From the NCBI GenBank assembly GCA_958295915.1, contig OY282381.1, forward strand, positions 3,928,722-3,992,721: a DNA stretch of 64,000 bases. Reading direction: 5' to 3'. Positions 34,923-44,187 of this stretch are shown in pieces. The notes beneath the pieces were generated by a model. It did not search any database, was not told where the DNA came from, and saw only the letters and a list, made by a program, of their open reading frames with translations. This DNA comes from an uncultured Caldilineaceae bacterium (GTDB taxonomy: Bacteria > Chloroflexota > Anaerolineae > Caldilineales > Caldilineaceae). Numbering within the stretch: the first letter of the stretch is position 1; every line of letters begins with the position of its first letter. A program made the position numbers and the translations under genes.

Positions 34923-35819
34923 ATGCGCCCCCACCCTTCTCGTGAAATATCCCCGCCCGGTCGGCGGCCTCTGCAGCTTTCCCAGATTGGGTCGCACCTG
35001 TTCATCATCACGATGTTGCTCTTGTCGTTGATCCCAACCTACCTGTTGCTTACATGGTCTTTCAAAAATGGCCTGCAATACCGTTGGGAGCGATGGACCA
35101 TCAGTTTGCCCTTGCGCTGGCGCAACTATGGCGCGGCCTGGGAGATCATCGGGGATTACATGATCAATACGGTCATCGTTGCCTTCGTCGGGTTGGTAGG
35201 GATGCTGCTGCTTTCTCTGATCGGCGGATACGTCTTCGCGCGCATGAGCTTTCCCTTCCGCGAGACGCTCTATTATGCGATTATCGCCCTGTTGATGGTG
35301 CCGTGGGTACTTTCCTTTATCCCCGCCTATATGGTCTATGTGCGACTTGGTCTCCTCAACACACGCTGGGCGCTGATCATCCCCGAGCTGGCGGGAGGCC
35401 CCATTTTCGGCATCTTTCTGATGCGCGCCTTCATCACCGGCATCCCCGAAGAGTTGTACGAATCTGCCCGTTGCGACGGAGCTGGCGTCTTGGATCTGAT
35501 CGGGCGTATCACCCTGCCACTCGCCCTACCCGGCCTGGCAACGCTCGCCGTACTCAACTTCATCGGGGTCTGGAATTCCTTCCTGTGGCCACTGGTAATG
35601 ATCCAGGACAATGAGAAGCAGATGATCGCTGTCGGTCTTTACAAATTGGCCAGATCCGCTACGTCCGCAGGGTTCCATGGTTGGACAAGCCAGGATTTCA
35701 GCGTGTGGGGGCCGCTCTACGCCGGCTACGTGATCGCCTCGTTGCCATTGGTTGCCCTATTTGTCGTTCTGGGTAAGTTCTACGTGGAGGGGTTGGTGGA
35801 TTCTGGTCTGAAGGTCTGA
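34923..35819 (+). CDS. CUT1 sugar ABC permease, MalG type (operon 3)
   Basis: A 298-residue permease with six helices and an EAA loop ELYESARCDGAGVLDLIGRI followed by TLPLA; the C-terminus ends GLVDSGLKV. In-frame ATGs occur at 34890, 34917 and 34923. The last has GGAGG seven bases upstream and is preferred, but the earlier start cannot be excluded. Confidence 0.9.
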   Translation: MRPHPSREISPPGRRPLQLSQIGSHLFIITMLLLSLIPTYLLLTWSFKNGLQYRWERWTISLPLRWRNYGAAWEIIGDYMINTVIVAFVGLVGMLLLSLIGGYVFARMSFPFRETLYYAIIALLMVPWVLSFIPAYMVYVRLGLLNTRWALIIPELAGGPIFGIFLMRAFITGIPEELYESARCDGAGVLDLIGRITLPLALPGLATLAVLNFIGVWNSFLWPLVMIQDNEKQMIAVGLYKLARSATSAGFHGWTSQDFSVWGPLYAGYVIASLPLVALFVVLGKFYVEGLVDSGLKV

Positions 35820-35872
35820 CACCAAGCCGATTATTCTGGACGCTGCTGCAACAGACAAGGAAACTACATACG

Positions 35873-37258
35873 ATGACCAACAAATCGCAATCGATGTTCT
35901 TTAAGTCTGAGGGCGTTGAGGCCCACTGGGATACATGGATGTACGTCCACAATGGCATCTACTATCTCTATTATCTGATCACCGAGTACAGCCCCGGCGA
36001 GGGGTTTGGTCTCGCTACCTCGCCTGACGGCGTGACCTGGACCGATCATGGCTGGGTGGTGAGAGCTTCAGACAAGATGGTATCCTATCTCGGCACGGGA
36101 GCCGTGTGGAAGGCGGTCGATTATGCGCGCAGTGGTCGCTTCATCTGCAACTACTCCGAGTGGCGCAAGGATGAGAGCGGTAAAGAAACACAGAATATCC
36201 TGTTCGCCTGGAGCGAGGACCTGATCCACTGGACGAAATTCGGCGACGATCACATGTTCAAGGTCGATAGCCGCTGGTATGAGCAGTACGGCCGTTGGGA
36301 CTGTATCTATCCGCTGCTCCGCCCGCAAGGAGGCTATTATGGCTATTGGACCGCAACGCCCAAGCAGTTCGTCGGCTATGGTTTCGGTCAGAGTGACGAC
36401 GGTCTTCACTGGGAGGCTCTGCCGGCCCCAGAACTGATCTGGGATGATGACAGGGTTCCGAAAAGCATGGAGGCCGGCGCGGTCGCAAAGTTTGGCGACA
36501 GATACTACGCCATGACAGGACAGGCAACGTCAGCCATGCGCACCATGATTGCTGATCAGCCAGGCGGCCCTTTCCGAGTCGCTGTCAAGAACTATAGCCT
36601 GCTGGAAAATTCGGGAGCGCACAAGCACACCTATTTTACCCGCTTCTTGCCCACCGCGGACAGCACACTGGTGCACCATCAGGCGATCACGCGCTTCAAG
36701 AATACGCCAGGACGAGCAATATGCTACCTCGCGCCGTTGAAAAAAGCCTTTGTGGACGACGAAGGCACGCTGTGGCTGCGGTATTGGCAAGGTAACGAAC
36801 AGCTGAAAAGAAATCGCCTTGCCCTGCAATTCTCCAGCGCAGAGGACAGCCAGGTGCGCATAGCCGACAGACGCCTGGATAGTGAGGGCGGGGTCGTGGT
36901 TGAGGGAACGATTGTTCTCCCCATGGCGGACGCGCCAGATAACATGTGGCCCGGCCTGTACATCGAATATGATGCAGGACAGGGCGCCGGCATCCTGGTG
37001 GGCGCCGGCGGTGTTACCCACTTTGGCCTGATGCCGGCTGCGCCAGGAGGCTTTGAACGAGAGGACCGCATGGCTCGCGAGTGGCCCTTTGGCCAGAGCG
37101 TTCGCTTCCGGCTGCTGCTGAAAGCGTCCGTCTTGGAACTCTATCTGGATGATCTCTACATTCAATCCTACAGCCTGCCGGCCCACGCCACTGGCCGCAT
37201 CGGTCTGCTCAGGCCCACAGGATCTGTTTCAGATGTCCAGGTGTGGACAGCCGCCTGA
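35873..37258 (+). CDS. GH43/GH32-type five-bladed propeller protein with concanavalin-like C-terminus
   Basis: A 461-residue protein without a signal peptide. Residues 1 to about 310 show repeated blade motifs: YYLYYLITEYSPGEGFGLAT, SEDLIHWTKFGDD, then GQSDDGLHWEALPAPELIWD. The SPDGVTWT / SEDLIHWT / SDDGLHWE series is typical of GH43, GH32, GH68 and GH130-like propellers. Residues about 330-460 form a beta-sandwich (VVVEGTIVLPMAD, then GLYIEYDAGQGAG, then LELYLDDLYIQSYSLP) like GH32 C-terminal domains. It probably acts on the glycoside imported by operon 3 in the cytoplasm. Linkage and sugar are unknown. Confidence 0.82.
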   Translation: MTNKSQSMFFKSEGVEAHWDTWMYVHNGIYYLYYLITEYSPGEGFGLATSPDGVTWTDHGWVVRASDKMVSYLGTGAVWKAVDYARSGRFICNYSEWRKDESGKETQNILFAWSEDLIHWTKFGDDHMFKVDSRWYEQYGRWDCIYPLLRPQGGYYGYWTATPKQFVGYGFGQSDDGLHWEALPAPELIWDDDRVPKSMEAGAVAKFGDRYYAMTGQATSAMRTMIADQPGGPFRVAVKNYSLLENSGAHKHTYFTRFLPTADSTLVHHQAITRFKNTPGRAICYLAPLKKAFVDDEGTLWLRYWQGNEQLKRNRLALQFSSAEDSQVRIADRRLDSEGGVVVEGTIVLPMADAPDNMWPGLYIEYDAGQGAGILVGAGGVTHFGLMPAAPGGFEREDRMAREWPFGQSVRFRLLLKASVLELYLDDLYIQSYSLPAHATGRIGLLRPTGSVSDVQVWTAA

Positions 37259-37414
37259 GGAGACAATCCCCCCGACTATCCATGTCGGCAATCTTTTTGG
37301 CGCCCGTCCTCCTTGCTTATGGCAGGTGGGCGCGTTATGGTATGCAGATATAGTCCGAAGGCTCACCAAAGAGTATTTGTAGACGCCCTGAAATGCGAAT
37401 CACTCGAATTTTCT

Positions 37415-37443
37415 TTGACAAAGCTGGGGAATCTTTTTAGAAT
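37415..37443 (+). promoter_or_regulatory. Near-consensus promoter of the moc-like locus
   Basis: TTGACA at 37415-37420 and TAGAAT at 37438-37443 with a 17-base spacer. The predicted start near 37450 gives a leader of about 138 bases before the PhyH gene at 37588. A weak stem (37272-37276 with 37284-37288) followed by T residues upstream may end operon 3. Confidence 0.65.
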
Positions 37444-37468
37444 AAAGTCACACGGGTATCATAATGTA

Positions 37469-37498
37469 GTCAGCGCATCCCTCCCTTTGAGCGCTGAC
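37469..37498 (+). promoter_or_regulatory. Inverted repeat in the leader of the moc-like locus
   Basis: GTCAGCGC (37469-37476) pairs perfectly with GCGCTGAC (37491-37498), about 20 bases after the predicted transcript start. It could be a repressor operator or an RNA stem. Further short pairings (ACGGG/CCCGT, CTGGT/ACCAG) follow in the same leader. Confidence 0.45.
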
Positions 37499-37587
37499 GG
37501 GTCAGACATAGCGGCCCGTGAAACTGGTATGGTCGAAACCAGAACTATCACCGCGAAGTCAAGTATATAATTCCCAAATTCCAGACC

Positions 37588-38442
37588 ATGACGACCATTC
37601 TAACCCCAGAACAGCTCGCTTTCTATCACGATCGCGGATATCTCCATGCGCCAGGCGTGATCCCGCCCGACCTGTTGAGCCTGATGCGGACTGTATTGTC
37701 GCGATGGGCGAATCAGACCATCGACGGCTGGCTTGAAGACGGCCTGATCGACGACCCGCAAACCGATCTCGATTTTCAACATCGTCTGGCGCGCGTATGG
37801 CAGGCCGCAGGGAAACCGAAGTATATCCGTAGCCCGCGGCGAGACCTCGTCAGCCGTGAAATGTTCGAGATCTTGGTCCATCCGACGCTATTGGCGTTGG
37901 CGCAAGACCTATTGGGCACGACCGAAGTGTCCGTTCACGGCATCTTCAACGCCCGCCCCAAGTTGCCCGATCAACTCTGGACGCAGACCCCCTGGCATCA
38001 GGACGCGCAGTATTATCGCGACGCCGAACAGGTCCACGTTGCCTCCATCTGGATGCCCTTACAACCGGTTACGGAAGAAAACAGCTGTCTCCAAGTCGCG
38101 CCGGGCCACCATCGCGGCGCGCTTCACGAAGGCTATGACGACCCAGAGTCCGGCTTTCTCGGCTTGGCCCCCGACGTTCGTGACCAATTAGAGGGCGTTT
38201 CCGTGGCAATGGAGCCCAGTGACGCCCTTTGCTTCACCCAGCTGACACCCCATCGCGCCTTGCCCAATCGATCCGATCAAGTGAGGTGGTCGATTGATGT
38301 CCGTTACGAACCTACGGCCCAGGCAACAGAAGCGGGCCAGAAGCAAGGCTTTATCGCCCATAGCGCATCCAACTCGCAGGCGGCGCTTACCTATGAGGAT
38401 TGGGTAAAGCAGTGGGAGACCATACCCGCGGGCAGCTATTGA
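37588..38442 (+). CDS. PhyH-family dioxygenase, first gene of the moc-like locus
   Basis: A 284-residue Fe(II)/2-oxoglutarate dioxygenase. The N-terminus LAFYHDRGYLHAPGVI is standard; PWHQDAQYYRD supplies His-x-Asp and LTPHRALPNRSDQVRWS the distal His and the 2-oxoglutarate Arg. It lies behind a strong promoter and 77 bases before the binding protein at 38520. As the leader gene of a transporter plus catabolic cluster it probably hydroxylates the imported compound or a product of it. The ATG has no good ribosome site. Confidence 0.9.
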   Translation: MTTILTPEQLAFYHDRGYLHAPGVIPPDLLSLMRTVLSRWANQTIDGWLEDGLIDDPQTDLDFQHRLARVWQAAGKPKYIRSPRRDLVSREMFEILVHPTLLALAQDLLGTTEVSVHGIFNARPKLPDQLWTQTPWHQDAQYYRDAEQVHVASIWMPLQPVTEENSCLQVAPGHHRGALHEGYDDPESGFLGLAPDVRDQLEGVSVAMEPSDALCFTQLTPHRALPNRSDQVRWSIDVRYEPTAQATEAGQKQGFIAHSASNSQAALTYEDWVKQWETIPAGSY

Positions 38443-38519
38443 GAGGCCAAAGCAGGCCACTGAATCCCAAACTGTATCACAAGACGCATCCAACGTTTGT
38501 CTGCAAAGGAGCCAGAACC

Positions 38520-39860
38520 GTGAAACCGCACGCGAAATCATCACTTTCTCGCCGTGAATTTCTGCAACGCGCCGCAGCGTTGACTCTTGGCGCAACAGCG
38601 GCCTCTGCTTTGGCGGCTTGTCAACCAGGGGCCGCGATGCCCAGCGCCGGGTCGAGTGGTGACGGGGCGCCAGAGGCAGAACCGATCGAACTGTCGATCT
38701 GGACTTTCGGCTCGTTCTTCACCGACTATTATGAAGCCATCTTCCCGGATTACAAGGAAATTGCCCCCGAAGTGACGATCGAGGTGCAAGAGATCCCGTA
38801 CGGTCAACTGTTCGATAACCTGCTGGCTTCATTCACGACCGGTACAGGCGCGCCGGACATCGCCGATATCGAACAGGGCGCCATGAGTCGCTTCTTTAAG
38901 GGCGAAATTGGCCTTGTCGATCTGACCGATCTGATCTCTCCTCACGTCGATGACTATGTGATGGCCCGCACCGACCCCTACGCCTATCTGGGACGAATAT
39001 TTGGCATCGATCACTGTCTCTGCCCAGTCGTTTTCTATTATCGTTGGGATCTCTTTGAAGAGACCGGTGTTGAAATGCCTATCGCTACCTGGCAGGACTT
39101 TGCCGTGGCCGCCCAAGCCTTCGAGGGGAGCGATAGGGCCGCCTTATCACTCTCCGATCGCAGTTGGGGTGACTATTGGATGCTGTTGACCCAACGCGGC
39201 ACGGGTGGCATTTTCAACGCTGATGGCGAAGTGATCATAGACCAGGCCGATGCCGTTGACGCGCTGTCTTTTTATGTTGAGTTACTCAATAGCGGCGTGG
39301 CAGCCGTCACCCCAGAAGGGCCGGCGCAATATGCCGCGCTATCCGAAGGCAAGATCACAGGACGGATCGGAGCCGATTGGTTTGGCGGTTTTATCAAATC
39401 GAATGTGGGCGACGCGGGCCAGGGCCAGTGGAAAGCCGCCCCGCTGCCGGCCTGGGAAGTCGGCGGGGCGAGAACCACAGCCCACGGGGGCACCGGCTAC
39501 GCGATCACCAAACAGTCGCAGGCCCCGGATGAGGCCTGGAAGTTCATCGAGTATGCCCTGTTCGATCAGGATAACAAATACATCGAGTATGAGGTGAACA
39601 ACCTCATACCCCCCATCCGCTCGATGCTTGACGATGAACGCTACCTGACGCCCGATCCCTGGTTTAGCGAACAATCTATCGGCGGCCTCTACCGCGATCT
39701 GGCCGACGAGATTCCACGCCATCACCGCCATCCCTTCTTCACAGAAGGTGTGACCCTGCTCAGCGCCGCTGTGACTGAAGCGGTCAATGGAGATAAGAGT
39801 CCCGCTCAGTCCCTGGATGAGATGGCGCAAGAACTGCGCAGGACGATTGATAAGGGATGA
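38520..39860 (+). CDS. ABC sugar-binding lipoprotein (CUT1 operon 4, moc-like locus)
   Basis: A 446-residue family-1 binding protein with a Tat motif SRREFLQRAA at residues 10-19 and a lipobox LAAC giving Cys34. The mature domain starts ELSIWTFGSFFTDYYEA. The start is a GTG at 38520 behind AAAGGA; a longer frame to 38400 overlaps the previous gene and is unlikely. The stop overlaps the next start by four bases, so it is translationally coupled to the permease. It probably captures the compound processed by the enzymes downstream. Confidence 0.9.
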   Translation: MKPHAKSSLSRREFLQRAAALTLGATAASALAACQPGAAMPSAGSSGDGAPEAEPIELSIWTFGSFFTDYYEAIFPDYKEIAPEVTIEVQEIPYGQLFDNLLASFTTGTGAPDIADIEQGAMSRFFKGEIGLVDLTDLISPHVDDYVMARTDPYAYLGRIFGIDHCLCPVVFYYRWDLFEETGVEMPIATWQDFAVAAQAFEGSDRAALSLSDRSWGDYWMLLTQRGTGGIFNADGEVIIDQADAVDALSFYVELLNSGVAAVTPEGPAQYAALSEGKITGRIGADWFGGFIKSNVGDAGQGQWKAAPLPAWEVGGARTTAHGGTGYAITKQSQAPDEAWKFIEYALFDQDNKYIEYEVNNLIPPIRSMLDDERYLTPDPWFSEQSIGGLYRDLADEIPRHHRHPFFTEGVTLLSAAVTEAVNGDKSPAQSLDEMAQELRRTIDKG

Positions 39861-40768
39861 TGAACGGTATTAGCAGACCAGAATCGACCGTCGGACTCTG
39901 GTATCGCTATCAACGTCGCCTGGCGCCCTATATCTTTATTTCGCCTTTCTATATTCTGTTTGTCGTTTTCGCATTGGGGCCGCTGATTGCGGCCTTTTAC
40001 TTTAGCATGGTCAAATGGGCCGGGACAGGGCCAATGACCTTTCTGGGGGCTGGCAACTATCTGGAGCTATTCGAAGACCGAATCTTTCTGAAATCGCTCG
40101 GGAACACCACCTATTATGCCATTGGGTCCGTTTTTGTGATTTTGCCCCTCGCGCTCCTGCTGGCGCTGATGATCAACGCCGCCGTGGTGCGTGTAAAATC
40201 CCTGTTTCGCGTCGCCTTCATCATGCCCCTGTTGACGAGTACGGTCGCCGCCACGATTATGTTTCTCCTGATGTTCGAACATCAATATGGTCTGTTCAAT
40301 GCCGTGTTGGATGCCATTGGCCTGACGCCCTTGAAATGGCTGGACGAAGAGTTGGTGAAGCTCTCAGTGTTGCTGGTAGCCGCCTGGCGGTACACAGGCC
40401 TCAACATGCTCTATTTCCTGGCCGGGTTGCAAAGCATTCCCCCAGATGTCTACGAGGCGGCGGCCGTAGACGGCGCCGGGCGCTGGACAACGTTCTGGCT
40501 GATCACGCTGCCGCTTTTGAGACCGGTCAGCCTGTTTGTCGTTGTCATCACGATCATTGGCTCCTTTCAGTTCTTCGCAGAACCCTTGTTACTGGCGGGT
40601 GGGGGCCCCAACAATGCCAGTTTGACGATCGCCAATTATCTCTATCGGGTTGGATTTCAATTTCTACGCATGGGCTATGCGTCGGCCATTGGCTATGTGT
40701 TGGCCTTCATTATTTTCATCTTAACCTTGCTTCAACTGAAGCTGTTCGGGGCCTTCGAACGCACCTGA
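39857..40768 (+). CDS. CUT1 ABC permease, MalF type (operon 4)
   Basis: A 303-residue permease with six helices; the EAA loop is DVYEAAAVDGAGRWTTFWLI followed by TLPLL. It overlaps the binding-protein stop by four bases and ends one base before the next permease. Typical of a tightly coupled CUT1 unit. Confidence 0.92.
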   Translation: MMNGISRPESTVGLWYRYQRRLAPYIFISPFYILFVVFALGPLIAAFYFSMVKWAGTGPMTFLGAGNYLELFEDRIFLKSLGNTTYYAIGSVFVILPLALLLALMINAAVVRVKSLFRVAFIMPLLTSTVAATIMFLLMFEHQYGLFNAVLDAIGLTPLKWLDEELVKLSVLLVAAWRYTGLNMLYFLAGLQSIPPDVYEAAAVDGAGRWTTFWLITLPLLRPVSLFVVVITIIGSFQFFAEPLLLAGGGPNNASLTIANYLYRVGFQFLRMGYASAIGYVLAFIIFILTLLQLKLFGAFERT

Positions 40769-40769
40769 T

Positions 40770-41609
40770 ATGCAATACAGACTCAATCTGTGGCCCAAGG
40801 TCGAAAGTGTCTGCGCGCATGCCCTCCTGGCCGGCGGCCTGCTGTACATGTCCATCCCGTTCATGTGGATGGTAGGCGCGTCCTTTAAGAAACAATCAGA
40901 GATTTTTCAGGCGCCACCGACGATTCTTCCTGACCAACCGGTTATCAGCAACTATATCGAACTCTTCATCGAATTCAATTTTCTCCGTCATTTTCTGAAC
41001 AGCGCCTTTTTGGCTATCGTTCATACCTTGCTCTATCTCTTTTTCTGCGCCTTGGCCGGCTACGCCTTTGCCAAGTATGATTTTCGCTTGAAGAATCTCC
41101 TCTTTTTGTTGCTCCTGGGCTCGATGATGGTGCCGGGGTATACGCTGTTTGTCCCCCTTTTTGTCCTGGCTATCCGACTCAAACTCGTCGATAGCTATAT
41201 TGGGGTGCTGCTGCCAGGCATCGTGGGCGCCTTTGGCATTTTTTTCATGAAGCAGAATATGGAATCGGTGCCCAACGAGTTGCTCGATGCGGCGCGGATC
41301 GACGGCACGACTGAATTTGGCGCATTCTGGCGCATCGCGCGACCTCTGGCCCGGCCTGCCCTGGCCGTGCTGGCCGTACTCGCCTTCCTGAATTCGTGGA
41401 ATGATTTTGTGTGGCCGCTCGTAATCCTCCGCACTCGCGAATTGCAAACGCTGCCGGTAATCCTGGCAGGCATGATCGGGCTGTATCGCATGGAGTACGG
41501 CATTGTCATGGCCGGATCATTTCTCTCTGCTTTGCCCGTTCTGATTCTGTTCTTATCTATGCAGCGATCTTTTGTGCAAGGTTTGACCGTGGGCGCGCTG
41601 CGCGGTTGA
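40770..41609 (+). CDS. CUT1 ABC permease, MalG type (operon 4)
   Basis: A 279-residue permease with six helices; the EAA loop is ELLDAARIDGTTEFGAFWRI followed by ARPLA, and the C-terminus reads GLTVGALRG. It is the channel partner of the 39857 product; no ATPase gene follows. The gap to the next PhyH gene is 51 bases. Confidence 0.92.
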   Translation: MQYRLNLWPKVESVCAHALLAGGLLYMSIPFMWMVGASFKKQSEIFQAPPTILPDQPVISNYIELFIEFNFLRHFLNSAFLAIVHTLLYLFFCALAGYAFAKYDFRLKNLLFLLLLGSMMVPGYTLFVPLFVLAIRLKLVDSYIGVLLPGIVGAFGIFFMKQNMESVPNELLDAARIDGTTEFGAFWRIARPLARPALAVLAVLAFLNSWNDFVWPLVILRTRELQTLPVILAGMIGLYRMEYGIVMAGSFLSALPVLILFLSMQRSFVQGLTVGALRG

Positions 41610-41660
41610 TCTGCCTGATCCCGGATATCTGAGCGTATAGCGATAAGGACGCATTTCCCG

Positions 41661-42626
41661 ATGAGTCTAACCCAGCAAGAAGTGACCCAGTTTCACCGGC
41701 AAGGCTATCTGGTCAAGCCTGGCATATTTAGCTCGAATGATCTGCAGCCATTAAAGAACGCTCTGACCGCAATCATTGATCAGCAAGCGCGCGCGTTACA
41801 AGACGATGGGCAGCTGAAAAGACTGTACGCGCAAGAGGCCTTTGGCAAGCGGTTAGCCAAAATCTATGCCGAAAACCCCGCGGCCGGCAATTTGATCACC
41901 CGCCACATTACGGGGAAGGGAGGCGGTGGCTATAACGGAGCCGCCATGTTGCAGTGTATTCGTCACCCTTCCTTGCTTTCATGTGTTGAGAGCCTGGTTG
42001 GGCCAGACATAATCGGTTCATCAGTCTATCGTATTCGTCCCAAGCTCCCAGGATGGGCGCGGGGCGAAGTTCCCTGGCATCAAGACGCTGGCTATACGTT
42101 GGCCCACTGTGATCGATATCTCGTAGTCACCTGTTGGATCCCGCTGGTCGATGCAACCCTCGAGAACGGCTGCCTGCACATAATCCCCACAGCGCACAAG
42201 GGCGGCATTTTGCGCCATTTCACAGATGGCCATGCCGGCTTCCTGGAAGTCCCGCAAGATGGATTGCCCCCCGTGGAACCGATGCCCATCCCTATGAAAG
42301 CGGGGGATGTCCTTATGTTGACCAATCTGACGCCCCACGCATCCTTTGCCAATAGGACAGATGAGGTGCGTTGGAGTATCGATCTGCGTTATCAGAGCGC
42401 AGAAGTGCCCAACAACGTCGATGAAGACCCTGCCACATACACCCCAGAACGGGACCCCGTCACCATGGCTTGCTATCCGCCCGAAGCCGATTTCGTCATT
42501 CAGGATACCTGTGACCCGTCACGCGAAATCCGCACGGCCCCCCAATTTAAGCAGCTGCGGGAACGGTATGATAGGCATCGCCCCGATTCGCCAGGACGCG
42601 GCTGGACGCCCTTGAAAGAACAGTAG
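41661..42626 (+). CDS. PhyH-family dioxygenase (moc-like locus)
   Basis: A 321-residue Fe(II)/2-oxoglutarate dioxygenase. VPWHQDAGYTLAHCDRYLVV gives His-x-Asp, and NLTPHASFANRTDEVRWSID gives the distal His and cosubstrate Arg. The C-terminal 60 residues extend beyond the core and end in RYDRHRPDSPGRGWTPL. It sits between the transporter and the MocD-MocE-like fusion, so two different oxygenase types act in one pathway. Confidence 0.9.
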   Translation: MSLTQQEVTQFHRQGYLVKPGIFSSNDLQPLKNALTAIIDQQARALQDDGQLKRLYAQEAFGKRLAKIYAENPAAGNLITRHITGKGGGGYNGAAMLQCIRHPSLLSCVESLVGPDIIGSSVYRIRPKLPGWARGEVPWHQDAGYTLAHCDRYLVVTCWIPLVDATLENGCLHIIPTAHKGGILRHFTDGHAGFLEVPQDGLPPVEPMPIPMKAGDVLMLTNLTPHASFANRTDEVRWSIDLRYQSAEVPNNVDEDPATYTPERDPVTMACYPPEADFVIQDTCDPSREIRTAPQFKQLRERYDRHRPDSPGRGWTPLKEQ

Positions 42627-42704
42627 AATGGCGGCGTAAACGAATGGCGTTGCATTACAATTTCGCTCACAAAGCAAAGTGAGTAAGGTGAAAGGAGAAC
42701 ACCC

Positions 42705-44114
42705 ATGAGTGTACAGGCAATCCGCAGAGACTACAGCCTTTCCGGCGGCTATCAGGACGCGGTAGCGCTGGACGATAACCACATCGAAGAGCGGATGGAA
42801 GAGACCTGGTGGAAACCGAAATTGCCCCGCCAGGAGTTGAAAGCGCTCATGCAGCGCCGTGACGGCCCCGCGCTCTGGCACTTCGGCCTGTGGTTCGTGT
42901 TGTTGGCCGCCAGTGCCGCCCTGGCGATCGCCGCCTGGGGTACCTGGTGGGCAGTGCCCGCCTTCCTGCTGTACGGCACGATCTATTCGTCGTCCGATGC
43001 CCGTTGGCACGAATGCGGCCACGGCACGCCTTTCCGCACACACTGGCTGAATGAGATCTTCTATCATATCAGCTCCTTTATGACGCTGCGGGAAGCCTAT
43101 ATGTGGCGCTGGAGCCACTCCCGACATCACACCCACACCTATATCGTCGGTCGCGACCCCGAGATTCAGGTGCAACGGCCAGCGGACCTGCTCAAGATCG
43201 CGCTGGATTTCTTCTACCTGCGCAGTGGACCGCCGGAAGTCTGGCGCATTGTGCGCAACGCCTGCGGGCGGCCCAACGCTGATATGCTGGATTTTGTGCC
43301 ACAACGCGAGCTATCAAAAGTGTATTGGTCGAGCCGCATCTATGTGGCGATAGTCGCTGCCTTCGCCATCTGGTCCATCGCCATCGGCAGCTTCTTGCCT
43401 ATCCTGTTCGTCGGCCTGCCCCGCTTCTATGGCGGCTGGCTGCATCAACTTCTGGGCCTCACCCAGCACGCCGGCTTAGGCGAAGATACCTACGATCATC
43501 GCGAAAACACCCGCACGCTCTTCATCAACCCGGTGTTTAGCTACCTGTATATGAATATGAACTACCACATAGAGCATCATTCCGTGCCCATGGTACCCTA
43601 CCACGCCCTGCCCAAGCTGCACGCAGCGGTCAAGGATCAGATGCCCCCCGCCTACAAGAGCCTGTGGGAAGTGTACAAGGAGATGATCCCCGCGCTCATT
43701 AAGCAGGCCACTGAAGACCCGAACTATCAGATCAGGCGGCCGATTCCCCAGGAGCCCGAGGCGGCAGCCGTCAGGCAGAATGCCGACGCGGCCAAGACAT
43801 CCGCGGAGTGGGTGGAAGTCGGCCCCGTGGAAGACATCGACGAGGAGGACGTCATCCGCTTGGACCACGGCAGCCGAACGTTTGCCATCTATCGGCTGAC
43901 CGGCGACAGATTCTACGCCACAGATGGCCTCTGCACCCATGAATACGCCTACCTGGCCGATGGCCTGGTGATCGATGGCGTCATCGAATGTCCTCTGCAC
44001 AACGGGCGTTTTGATATTGCCAGCGGACGCGCCCTGCGCGCGCCCGCCTGCGACCAGCTCGAAACCTATCCCGTCGAACGCCGAGGCAATTCTCTGTATG
44101 TGCGGGTCGGATGA
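42705..44114 (+). CDS. MocD-MocE-like fusion: membrane di-iron oxygenase with C-terminal Rieske ferredoxin
   Basis: A 469-residue fusion. Residues about 55-330 are a membrane fatty-acid-desaturase/alkane-hydroxylase-type domain with three His boxes: HECGH (102-106), HSRHH (138-142) and HIEHH (288-292), plus helices at about 60-92 and 212-240. Residues about 366-469 are a Rieske ferredoxin with C410-x-H412 and C429-x2-H432. In Sinorhizobium rhizopine catabolism MocD and MocE are separate proteins of the same two types, needed for oxygen-dependent demethylation of 3-O-methyl-scyllo-inosamine. Here electron carrier and oxygenase are one chain. Neighbours (MocA-like, IolE/MocC-like, SDR) support cyclitol or sugar demethylation; the substrate is inferred, and a reductase gene is not seen nearby. 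Confidence 0.88.
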   Translation: MSVQAIRRDYSLSGGYQDAVALDDNHIEERMEETWWKPKLPRQELKALMQRRDGPALWHFGLWFVLLAASAALAIAAWGTWWAVPAFLLYGTIYSSSDARWHECGHGTPFRTHWLNEIFYHISSFMTLREAYMWRWSHSRHHTHTYIVGRDPEIQVQRPADLLKIALDFFYLRSGPPEVWRIVRNACGRPNADMLDFVPQRELSKVYWSSRIYVAIVAAFAIWSIAIGSFLPILFVGLPRFYGGWLHQLLGLTQHAGLGEDTYDHRENTRTLFINPVFSYLYMNMNYHIEHHSVPMVPYHALPKLHAAVKDQMPPAYKSLWEVYKEMIPALIKQATEDPNYQIRRPIPQEPEAAAVRQNADAAKTSAEWVEVGPVEDIDEEDVIRLDHGSRTFAIYRLTGDRFYATDGLCTHEYAYLADGLVIDGVIECPLHNGRFDIASGRALRAPACDQLETYPVERRGNSLYVRVG

Positions 44115-44187
44115 GCCGAACATCGTTGAAACCGCTTCAACCAAAGTACACCGTAGTATCTGACTAGCAGACAAAGGAAACCCAAGG

